From Clostridiales bacterium (GTDB lineage Bacteria > Bacillota > Clostridia > Oscillospirales > Acutalibacteraceae), in assembly GCA_020860025.1 (NCBI GenBank), contig JAJBVC010000116.1:1-16039 (forward strand): DNA of 16,039 nt, read 5' to 3'. Each line of letters opens with the position of its first letter. Positions within the stretch are counted from its first letter, which is position 1. Of this stretch, positions 1 to 6,136 are shown piece by piece. The translations under genes and the position numbers were made by a program. The notes beneath the pieces are model-generated. The model had not been told where the DNA came from. It searched no databases and was given only the letters and a program-made list of their open reading frames with translations.

Positions 1-91
1 AATACGTTAAATCATTTTCGTCAAAAGAAATAAAATACGCATTAGTAAAAACAGTTATCATACTGAGAGATCAATAATTTAATTTAAGAAA

Positions 92-120
92 ATCATAATA
101 CAAAGTGCAAAATTTGTCAA
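92..120 (-). promoter_or_regulatory. Sigma-A-type promoter reading out of the left edge
   Basis: On the minus strand a perfect -35 box TTGACA (115-120) is followed after exactly 17 nt by TATGAT (92-97), five of six matches to the -10 consensus. Transcription would start near position 85 and leave the window on the left, so the gene served is not visible. The promoter lies downstream of the flavodiiron gene, which suggests that gene ends its transcript near here, although no convincing terminator is visible between the two. Positions 1-166 hold no gene. Confidence 0.6.
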
Positions 121-166
121 TATTTCTTTTTTATTAGACAAACATCTATAAATGTTGTATTTTGAT

Positions 167-1321
167 TTATTTAATTTCCTGAGCGAGCTTGTCAAGTGCT
201 TCAATATCAGAATCGGTAACTCTTGTTTTTATCGTAACAGTATCGCCTACAAAAGTAATATTTTTCATCTGCTCAAATTCAGCTTTCATAGTTCTTGCCG
301 CAGAAGGAGCCCACGAACCGTTTTCAACAATAGCAACCTTTCTGTTTTGAAAAGCCTTACTCTTAAGATGATGGATAAAATCGCTCATCGGTGCAAAAAC
401 TCCGCCGTCATAGCTTGACGCCATACAAAGCAGTGTGCTGTGACGAAAAGCGTCCTCAACACATTCGGCAATGTCATCTCTTGAAAGATCGGCAATTGCA
501 ACACGAGGGCAACCCTTTTCAAGCAGCAGCTCTTTCATTTTTTTGGCAGCCTCGGCAGTATTACCGTGCATTGAAGCATATGCAATAAATACGCCCTCAT
601 CCTCAGGCTCAAAAGACGACCATGTGTTATATAAATCAAGCACCTGTGAAACAGTGTCTGTCAAAATTGGCCCATGAAGCGGACAAATTGTTTTAATATC
701 AAGATTAGCCGCTTTTTTAAGCACGTTTTGAACCTGGACACCGTATTTGCCAACAATGTTAAAGTAATAACGTCTTGCTTCGCAAGCCCAGTCCTCATCA
801 GCATCGATAACACCGAATTTACCGAAAGCGTCTGCTGAAAAGAGAACTTTTTCACTGCTTTCATACGACATCATAACCTCCGGCCAATGCACCATGGGAG
901 TTAAAATAAAGTGCAGAGTATGATTGCCGAGTTCAAGCGTATCTCCCTCTTTTTTGTCTATAATTCTATCTACGTCCACATCCGCAAACTGAGGCATCAT
1001 AGCCTTTGCTTTTGCAGAGCAAACTATTTTCATAGTCGGATATTTTTCAATAATTTCGCTGATACAAGCGGAATGGTCAGGCTCCAAATGATGAACAACA
1101 AGATAGTCCGGCGTTCTGCCGTCAAGCGCACTTTTTAGATTTTCCATCCATTCGTGACTTACAATTTTGTCGACAGTATCCATAACGGCTATTTTTTCAT
1201 CAATAATTACATAAGAATTGTATGACATTCCGTTTTCAAGAATGTATTGACTTTCAAAAAGGTCAATATCACGTGTGCCGGCACCAATGTATTTTATACT
1301 TTCAGAAATTTCGATTTTCAT
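167..1321 (-). CDS. fprA: A-type flavodiiron protein (oxygen/nitric oxide reductase, FprA family)
   Basis: This 384-residue cytoplasmic protein should reduce oxygen to water and/or nitric oxide to nitrous oxide, with electrons from rubredoxin or another donor; it protects anaerobes. The N-terminal half is a metallo-beta-lactamase fold with all six diiron ligands visible: H78, E80, D82 (in HLEPDH), H145, D164 (in FSADAF) and H216 (in CPLHGP). The C-terminal half is a flavodoxin domain that opens with an FMN-binding loop, YASMHGNT, near residues 248-255. No rubredoxin or flavin-reductase domain is fused, so it is the minimal class A form. The frame stays open upstream to 1447, but the start at 1321 is preferred: GGGAGG sits 8 nt before its ATG, and the upstream extension is low-complexity and crosses the tuf terminator. 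Oxygen versus NO preference cannot be read from sequence. The symbol follows family usage. Confidence 0.93.
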   Translation of the reverse strand: MKIEISESIKYIGAGTRDIDLFESQYILENGMSYNSYVIIDEKIAVMDTVDKIVSHEWMENLKSALDGRTPDYLVVHHLEPDHSACISEIIEKYPTMKIVCSAKAKAMMPQFADVDVDRIIDKKEGDTLELGNHTLHFILTPMVHWPEVMMSYESSEKVLFSADAFGKFGVIDADEDWACEARRYYFNIVGKYGVQVQNVLKKAANLDIKTICPLHGPILTDTVSQVLDLYNTWSSFEPEDEGVFIAYASMHGNTAEAAKKMKELLLEKGCPRVAIADLSRDDIAECVEDAFRHSTLLCMASSYDGGVFAPMSDFIHHLKSKAFQNRKVAIVENGSWAPSAARTMKAEFEQMKNITFVGDTVTIKTRVTDSDIEALDKLAQEIK

Positions 1322-1347
1322 AATCTGAACCTCCCTTTTTTTGAAAC

Positions 1348-1376
1348 ATATTAACATAATAAAACAAATTATGCAA
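1348..1376 (-). promoter_or_regulatory. Possible promoter of the flavodiiron gene
   Basis: Between the tuf terminator and the flavodiiron start, the minus strand carries TTGCAT (1371-1376), a 17-nt spacer and TAATAT (1348-1353), with an extended -10 TG one base before the -10. The -35 match is poor (three of six). The case rests on the extended -10 and on the gene needing its own promoter downstream of a strong terminator. The region is very AT-rich, so other boxes are possible. I see no clear operator for a known oxygen or NO regulator. Confidence 0.35.
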
Positions 1377-1428
1377 TATTTGTAATATAAATATTTTAAT
1401 TTGAAGATATTTAATAAATTGAAATCGC

Positions 1429-1459
1429 AAAAAAAGAACCGGCTCAAATATGAGCCGGT
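1429..1459 (-). terminator. Intrinsic terminator after tuf
   Basis: On the minus strand a perfect 9-bp GC-rich stem (ACCGGCTCA at 1451-1459 pairing with TGAGCCGGT at 1438-1446) with a 4-nt loop is followed by two bases and then seven T (1429-1435). It begins 22 nt after the tuf stop. It ends the rpoB-to-tuf block and separates it from the flavodiiron gene. Confidence 0.95.
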
Positions 1460-1481
1460 CTGATATTGTAATTAAATTTAA

Positions 1482-2675
1482 TTACTCGTTGATTGAAGTA
1501 ACAACGCCTGAACCAACAGTTCTGCCACCTTCACGGATAGCAAAACGAAGACCCTCTTCAATAGCGATAGGAGTAATGAGTTCAACATTCATTACAACAT
1601 TATCACCAGGCATACACATTTCAACGCCCTCCGGAAGAGTGATAACGCCTGTTACGTCAGTTGTTCTGAAATAGAACTGTGGACGATAGTTGTTGAAGAA
1701 AGGAGTATGACGTCCGCCCTCATCCTTTGAAAGAACGTAAACCTGTCCTGAAAACTTTGTATGTGGCTTGATTGAACCCGGAGCTGCAAGAACCTGACCT
1801 CTTTCGATTTCAGATCTCTGAACACCACGAAGAAGACAACCAATGTTGTCACCGGCCTCAGCATAGTCAAGAATCTTTCTAAACATTTCGATACCTGTAC
1901 ATACTGTTGAGCTTATTTCGTCATGAAGACCAACCATTTCAACTGTATCGTTAGTGTTGAGCTTACCTCTCTCTACTCTACCTGTAGCAACTGTACCACG
2001 ACCTGTGATTGTGAATACGTCCTCGATAGGCATAAGGAAAGGAAGATCTGACTTACGGTCAGGAGTTGGAATATAGTTGTCAACAGCATCAAGAAGCTCA
2101 GCGATGCAATCACAAGCAGGATCATCATTTGAAGATGCCTCAAGAGCCTTAAGAGCAGAACCCTTGATGATTGGGCAATCCTCGTCAAACTCATACTCAG
2201 CAAGAGTTTCACGGATTTCCATTTCAACAAGTTCAAGAAGCTCTTCGTCATCAACTTGGTCAGTCTTGTTCATGAATACGATGATTGCAGGAACGCCAAC
2301 CTGACGAGCAAGAAGAAGATGCTCTTTTGTCTGAGCCATAGGGCCGTCAGTTGAAGCGATTACAAGGATAGCACCGTCCATCTGTGCAGCACCTGTAATC
2401 ATATTCTTAATATAGTCTGCGTGACCCGGGCAGTCAACGTGCGCATAGTGACGTGCGTCTGTCTCATACTCAACGTGAGCAGTGTTGATTGTGATACCAC
2501 GCTCTCTCTCTTCAGGAGCCTTATCAATGTCTGCATAGTCCTCAAACTTTGCATAGCCCTTGTTAGCAAGATACTTTGTGATAGCAGCTGTAAGTGTAGT
2601 TTTACCATGGTCAACGTGACCGATTGTACCAATATTTACATGTGGCTTGGTACGATTAAAATGTTCTTTTGCCAT
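1482..2675 (-). CDS. tuf: Translation elongation factor EF-Tu
   Basis: EF-Tu, 397 residues, delivers aminoacyl-tRNA to the ribosomal A site as a GTP complex. The GTPase motifs are intact: GHVDHGKT (19-26), RGITI in switch I (59-63), DCPGH (81-85, with the catalytic His85) and NKTD (136-139), with a SALKAL loop further on. Domains 2 and 3 follow, including GGRHTPFF and YRPQFYFRTTDVTG, and the C-terminus GGRTVGSGVV is standard. Length matches the family. The start has AAGGAGG 8 nt upstream. It is last in the str block, 102 nt after fusA, with its own promoter in that gap and a strong terminator after it. A second tuf copy elsewhere in the genome cannot be excluded. Confidence 0.98.
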   Translation of the reverse strand: MAKEHFNRTKPHVNIGTIGHVDHGKTTLTAAITKYLANKGYAKFEDYADIDKAPEERERGITINTAHVEYETDARHYAHVDCPGHADYIKNMITGAAQMDGAILVIASTDGPMAQTKEHLLLARQVGVPAIIVFMNKTDQVDDEELLELVEMEIRETLAEYEFDEDCPIIKGSALKALEASSNDDPACDCIAELLDAVDNYIPTPDRKSDLPFLMPIEDVFTITGRGTVATGRVERGKLNTNDTVEMVGLHDEISSTVCTGIEMFRKILDYAEAGDNIGCLLRGVQRSEIERGQVLAAPGSIKPHTKFSGQVYVLSKDEGGRHTPFFNNYRPQFYFRTTDVTGVITLPEGVEMCMPGDNVVMNVELITPIAIEEGLRFAIREGGRTVGSGVVTSINE

Positions 2676-2720
2676 TGGAATTTCCTCCTTAAAATTTACA
2701 ATAGTAAAATTGTCATAGAT

Positions 2721-2749
2721 ATTCTAACAAATACGCATAAAAATATCAA
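2721..2749 (-). promoter_or_regulatory. Internal promoter for tuf
   Basis: In the fusA-tuf gap the minus strand reads TTGATA (2744-2749), a 17-nt spacer and TAGAAT (2721-2726), with TG one base upstream of the -10 (extended -10). Predicted start is near 2714, giving a leader of about 39 nt before tuf. The promoter would let EF-Tu be made in excess of EF-G and the ribosomal proteins, as is usual in bacteria. The spacer contains the octamer ATGCGTAT. Confidence 0.7.
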
Positions 2750-2777
2750 GACTTTTTTTGATTTTAATTAGTCTTTA

Positions 2778-4886
2778 TTAGTCTTTCTTAGCACGTTCGC
2801 TAATAATTGACTCACTGATTGACTTCGGAACAGGCTCATAACCGTCCGGTTCCATTGTATATTGTCCACGACCTTGAGTCTTTGAACGAAGGTCATTTAC
2901 ATAACCAAACATCTCTGAAAGAGGTACTCTTGCATTGATTTGCTTAGCACCCGCTCTGTCGTCCATACCCTGAATCTGACCACGACGAGAATTCAAATCG
3001 CCGATAACATCGCCCATATATTCCTCAGGAACAATAACGACAACCTTCATCATAGGTTCAAGGATAATTGGATTTGCGCCCTTTGCAGCGTCTTTGAAAG
3101 CCATAGAACCTGCAATCTTAAATGCCATTTCTGATGAGTCAACCTCGTGATAAGAACCATCATAAAGTTCAACTCTTACGTCAACAACATTGTAGCCTGC
3201 AAGAATACCGCTCTTCATAGCGCCCTGAATACCAGCGTCAACAGCCGGAATGTATTCCTTAGGAATAGCACCGCCGACAATTTGGTTAACAAATTCATAG
3301 CCCTTGCCGATTCCGTTTTCATCTACGTTCGGCATAATACGGATTTTAACGTGACCATACTGACCGCTACCGCCTGACTGTCTCTTATACTTGAGGTCAG
3401 ACTCACCGTTGCCTTGAATTGTTTCTTTATATGCAACCTGCGGAGCGCCGACGTTAGCCTCTACCTTAAACTCACGAAGCAGACGGTCAACGATAATTTC
3501 AAGGTGAAGCTCACCCATACCGGCAATAATTGTCTGTCCTGTTTCCTCATCGGTATATGCTTTAAATGTCGGGTCTTCCTCGGCAAGTTTTGAAAGGGCA
3601 ATACCCATCTTCTCCTGACCTGCTTTAGTCTTTGGCTCAATAGCAACACGAATAACAGGGTCAGGGAAATTCATAGATTCGAGAATGATTGGATGTGCCT
3701 CATCGCAAAGAGTATCACCTGTTGTTGTATTCTTAAGACCTACTGCGGCGGCAATATCGCCTGCGTAGCATACAGGAATATCTTCTCTGTGATTAGCGTG
3801 CATCTGGAGAATACGTCCCATTCTCTCTTTTTGGTCTTTTACTGAGTTGAAGCAAGGTGTACCTGCCTCAATTGTACCCGAATATACACGGAAGAAACAA
3901 ATCTTACCTACAAACGGGTCTGTTGCAATCTTGAACGCAAGAGCTGAGAATGGCTCATCGTCAGAAGAATGACGATACTCTTCCTCGCCTGTATCAGGGT
4001 TTGTACCCTTAATTGACTCTACGTCGGTCGGAGCCGGCATATAATCAACTATAGCGTCAAGGAGAGGCTGAACACCCATATTACGGTAAGCTGTACCGCA
4101 GCATACGGGAACCATACTGTTTGCGATAGTTGACTTACGAATAACCTTTTTGATTTCGTCAACTGTGATTGCGTCCTCGCCTTCCTCAAAGTACTTCTCC
4201 ATAAGATCCTCGTCCATTTCTGCGACGTGTTCAATAAGTTCTGTTCTGTACTTTGCTGCGAGTTCTTTCATATCATCAGGAATATCCTGAATTTCAAATT
4301 TCATACCTTTTTCTTTATCAGGGTCGATATAGATAACAGCATGATTTTCTACAAGGTCGATAACACCCTTGAATGTATCCTCACTGCCGATTGGAAGTTG
4401 AATCGGCAAAGCATTACATTTAAAACGGTCTTTTACCATATCAAGAGCCCTGTAGAAGTCGGCACCCATAATGTCCATCTTATTGACGAATATCATTCTC
4501 GGTACCTTATATTCATCAGCCTGACGCCAAACTGTTTCAGACTGTGGTTCAACACCGCCCTTTGCACAAAGAACGGTTACCGAACCGTCAAGAACACGGA
4601 GTGAACGCTGTACTTCTACTGTAAAGTCAACGTGACCCGGTGTATCAATAATATTGATTCTATGGTCTTTCCAAAAACAGGTTGTTGCAGCGGATGTGAT
4701 TGTAATACCACGCTCCTGCTCCTGCTCCATCCAGTCCATTGTTGCAGCACCGTCATGAGTTTCGCCGATTTTATGGTTAATACCTGTATAGTACAAAATA
4801 CGCTCTGTTGTAGTGGTTTTACCTGCATCAATATGAGCCATAATACCAATATTTCTTGTCATTTCAAGAGATACTTTTCTTGGCAT
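2778..4886 (-). CDS. fusA: Translation elongation factor EF-G
   Basis: EF-G, 702 residues, is the ribosomal translocase and also works with ribosome recycling factor to split post-termination ribosomes. Visible GTPase motifs are AHIDAGKTTT (17-26), RGITI (59-63), DTPGH (81-85) and NKMD (135-138). Domains 2 to 5 follow, including the GMGELHLEI stretch of domain 3 and the RRGQIQGMD and TQGRGQYTMEPDGYEP segments of domain 5. Length is close to the usual ~690-700, with no truncation. AGGAGG lies 5 nt before the ATG, inside the 12-nt gap after rpsG, so translation is probably coupled. The last codons and the stop lie in a 10-bp tandem repeat. This is the canonical str-operon EF-G rather than a TetM-like protection protein, given its position and motifs. 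Confidence 0.98.
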   Translation of the reverse strand: MPRKVSLEMTRNIGIMAHIDAGKTTTTERILYYTGINHKIGETHDGAATMDWMEQEQERGITITSAATTCFWKDHRINIIDTPGHVDFTVEVQRSLRVLDGSVTVLCAKGGVEPQSETVWRQADEYKVPRMIFVNKMDIMGADFYRALDMVKDRFKCNALPIQLPIGSEDTFKGVIDLVENHAVIYIDPDKEKGMKFEIQDIPDDMKELAAKYRTELIEHVAEMDEDLMEKYFEEGEDAITVDEIKKVIRKSTIANSMVPVCCGTAYRNMGVQPLLDAIVDYMPAPTDVESIKGTNPDTGEEEYRHSSDDEPFSALAFKIATDPFVGKICFFRVYSGTIEAGTPCFNSVKDQKERMGRILQMHANHREDIPVCYAGDIAAAVGLKNTTTGDTLCDEAHPIILESMNFPDPVIRVAIEPKTKAGQEKMGIALSKLAEEDPTFKAYTDEETGQTIIAGMGELHLEIIVDRLLREFKVEANVGAPQVAYKETIQGNGESDLKYKRQSGGSGQYGHVKIRIMPNVDENGIGKGYEFVNQIVGGAIPKEYIPAVDAGIQGAMKSGILAGYNVVDVRVELYDGSYHEVDSSEMAFKIAGSMAFKDAAKGANPIILEPMMKVVVIVPEEYMGDVIGDLNSRRGQIQGMDDRAGAKQINARVPLSEMFGYVNDLRSKTQGRGQYTMEPDGYEPVPKSISESIISERAKKD

Positions 4887-4898
4887 AATATCCTCCTA

Positions 4899-5369
4899 TC
4901 AATATCTGAAATGAGCAAAAGCCTTGTTTGCTTCTGCCATCTTGTGTGTGTCATCACACTTCTTAACTGCGCCGCCTGTCTTGTTAACAGCGTCCATAAT
5001 TTCAGCAGCAAGACGTTCCTTCATTGTTCTCTCTGAACGCTGACGAGCGTAAAGAGTAATCCAACGCAGACCGAGAGTCTGACGTCTTTCAGGACGAACT
5101 TCAAGAGGAACCTGATAAGTAGCACCGCCGACACGGCGAGCCTTAACCTCAAGTACAGGCATTACATTTTCCATAGCAGCTTCAAAAGTTTCCAACGGAT
5201 CATTGCCTGTTTTTTCTTTAATGATGTCGAATGCACCGTAAACTATTTTCTGAGCGACACCCTTTTTTCCATCTAACATGATGTTGTTGATCAATCTTGT
5301 AACGAGTTTTGAGTTATAGAGCGGATCAGGTAAAACATCACGCTTAGCGATTTGGCCTCTTCTTGGCAT
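4899..5369 (-). CDS. rpsG: 30S ribosomal protein S7
   Basis: S7, 156 residues, is a primary 16S rRNA-binding protein that nucleates assembly of the small-subunit head and contacts the E-site tRNA. The sequence runs from MPRRGQIAKRDVLPDP through GGATYQVPLEVRPERR (about residues 80-95) to an AHFRY C-terminus, all typical of the family, and the length is normal. AAGGAGG lies 9 nt upstream of the ATG. It follows rpsL after a 126-nt gap with no convincing promoter, and fusA begins 12 nt after its stop. In E. coli S7 represses its own operon through the S12-S7 spacer; whether this spacer does so is unknown. Confidence 0.98.
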   Translation of the reverse strand: MPRRGQIAKRDVLPDPLYNSKLVTRLINNIMLDGKKGVAQKIVYGAFDIIKEKTGNDPLETFEAAMENVMPVLEVKARRVGGATYQVPLEVRPERRQTLGLRWITLYARQRSERTMKERLAAEIMDAVNKTGGAVKKCDDTHKMAEANKAFAHFRY

Positions 5370-5495
5370 CTTCGCTTCCCTCCTTCATAAATTTAATGAG
5401 TTCATAGGTACTCGGTTTTCCCGTGGAGTCAACAAAAGGTCATATACGCTTTATATAAATAGGTATATAAACTATTGTTTTCCTCAAGAAACGGC
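5370..5495 (-). other. rpsL-rpsG spacer
   Basis: This 126-nt non-coding gap carries the rpsG ribosome-binding site (AAGGAGG) at its downstream end. It can form a small interrupted hairpin in which ACTC pairs with GAGT around a GG/CC core, roughly 5410-5435. I see no promoter, no terminator with a U-tract and no small ORF with a ribosome-binding site. The length and position resemble the E. coli spacer bound by S7, but no conserved S7-site feature could be recognised by eye. Confidence 0.35.
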
Positions 5496-5918
5496 TTACT
5501 TCTTAGCAGCCTTTGGTCTTTTTGCACCGTACTTAGAACGACTTTGCATTCTGCCGGTAACACCCTGAGTATCGAGTGTGCCACGAATAATATGGTAACG
5601 TACACCGGGAAGATCCTTAACACGGCCGCCACGAATCATAACAACAGAGTGTTCCTGAAGATTGTGACCAACGCCCGGAATGTAAGCAGATACTTCAATT
5701 CCGTTTGTAAGACGAACTCTGGCAATCTTACGAAGAGCTGAGTTAGGCTTTTTGGGAGTTGCTGTCTTAACTGCTGTGCAAACGCCACGCTTTTGCGGAG
5801 AGCTGTTATCGTTCATAACATTCTTCTTTGTGTTGAGGCTCTTTAAAAGTGCAGGGGTCTTTGATTTCTTTTCCAAAGACTTACGACCTGTTCTTACGAG
5901 CTGATTAAAGGTTGGCAA
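5496..5918 (-). CDS. rpsL: 30S ribosomal protein S12 (TTG start)
   Basis: S12, 140 residues, sits near the decoding centre and governs translational accuracy. After the start the protein reads PTFNQLVRTGRK, the family N-terminus. It carries the longer N-terminal loop found in Bacillus-type S12, then TPKKPNSALRK (54-64) and GHNLQEHSVV (84-93). Lys56 and Lys101, the positions where streptomycin-resistance mutations usually arise, are wild type. The start is TTG at 5916-5918: AAAGGAG lies 8 nt upstream and the family N-terminus begins there. An in-frame ATG at 5967-5969 would add 17 residues unlike S12, has no ribosome-binding site, and would translate through the rpsL Shine-Dalgarno. The gene opens the rpsL-rpsG-fusA unit behind a structured leader. 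Confidence 0.96.
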   Translation of the reverse strand: MPTFNQLVRTGRKSLEKKSKTPALLKSLNTKKNVMNDNSSPQKRGVCTAVKTATPKKPNSALRKIARVRLTNGIEVSAYIPGVGHNLQEHSVVMIRGGRVKDLPGVRYHIIRGTLDTQGVTGRMQSRSKYGAKRPKAAKK

Positions 5919-5933
5919 TAGTTTATCTCCTTT
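5916..5933 (-). promoter_or_regulatory. Ribosome-binding site and TTG codon setting the rpsL start
   Basis: The minus strand reads AAAGGAG (5927-5933), eight bases and then TTG (5916-5918) followed by CCA ACC TTT, coding P-T-F as in other S12 proteins. The spacing is ideal, whereas the upstream in-frame ATG has none. A start-codon rule limited to ATG would mis-extend the gene. Confidence 0.9.
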
Positions 5934-5937
5934 CCTG

Positions 5938-5965
5938 AAAAATTTTACACGCTTATGCGTATAAA
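5938..5965 (-). terminator. Terminator-like hairpin (possible attenuator) before rpsL
   Basis: In the transcript TTTATACGC (5957-5965) pairs with GCGTGTAAA (5944-5952), giving 9 bp with one G-U pair and a 4-nt loop. One base later comes UUUUU (5938-5942), and the rpsL ribosome-binding site follows 4 nt after that. The geometry suits an intrinsic terminator, but the stem is AT-rich at its base and the U-tract is short, so it may be weak or conditional. Its place inside the leader, after the promoter and before the first gene, suggests attenuation rather than an operon end. Confidence 0.35.
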
Positions 5966-5967
5966 TC

Positions 5968-5989
5968 ATATATCAATTATTTGATATAT
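5968..5989 (-). other. AT-rich inverted repeat in the rpsL leader
   Basis: ATATATCAA (5968-5976) and TTGATATAT (5981-5989) are perfect 9-bp arms around a 4-base loop. It sits between the GC-rich leader hairpin and the terminator-like hairpin. It could be an RNA stem, a dimeric protein operator or chance in AT-rich DNA. No U-tract follows on either strand. Confidence 0.5.
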
Positions 5990-5998
5990 CATTTAAAC

Positions 5999-6042
5999 GC
6001 ACACCTTGGGGCAAAGGATAACTTCGCCCCAATATGTTGTGC
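5999..6042 (-). other. Strong hairpin in the rpoC-rpsL leader
   Basis: In the transcript TTGGGGCGAAG (6022-6032) pairs with CTTTGCCCCAA (6006-6016), 11 bp with one G-U pair and a 5-base loop TTATC. An outer GCACA/TGTGC stem (6038-6042 with 5999-6003) is separated by an internal loop. It lies about 60 nt downstream of the predicted start and is followed by GTTTAAAT, not a U-tract, so it is not a normal terminator. It may protect the rpoC mRNA 3' end, be a processing site, or be a protein-binding leader element. Confidence 0.6.
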
Positions 6043-6107
6043 ATTTTGCTGAATTTTACTGCTTGAATTTGTAAATATTAACTAAAAACAAACTCACACG
6101 GTTAAAC

Positions 6108-6136
6108 ATTATAACTTATTGCATCGTATTTGTCAA
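6108..6136 (-). promoter_or_regulatory. Perfect-consensus promoter for rpsL-rpsG-fusA, overlapping the rpoC end
   Basis: The minus strand reads TTGACA (6131-6136), a 17-nt spacer and TATAAT (6108-6113), the exact sigma-A consensus with optimal spacing. The -35 box is formed by rpoC codons for Leu-Thr near the C-terminus (in LLTNTMQ), the spacer contains the rpoC stop, and the -10 box lies just past it. Predicted start is near 6101, giving a leader of about 180 nt before rpsL. It lets the ribosomal-protein/EF-G genes be transcribed independently of RNA polymerase genes. Confidence 0.85.

Noticed and set aside
133..153. Hairpin with AACAT/ATGTT arms after the flavodiiron stop as a terminator
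   Set aside because: The stem is only about 5 bp and AT-rich, and it is followed by A-rich rather than T-rich sequence on the minus strand.
1322..1447. N-terminal extension of the flavodiiron ORF up to 1447
   Set aside because: The extra 42 residues are low-complexity, cross the tuf terminator, and sit before an ideal ribosome-binding site at the internal ATG 1321.
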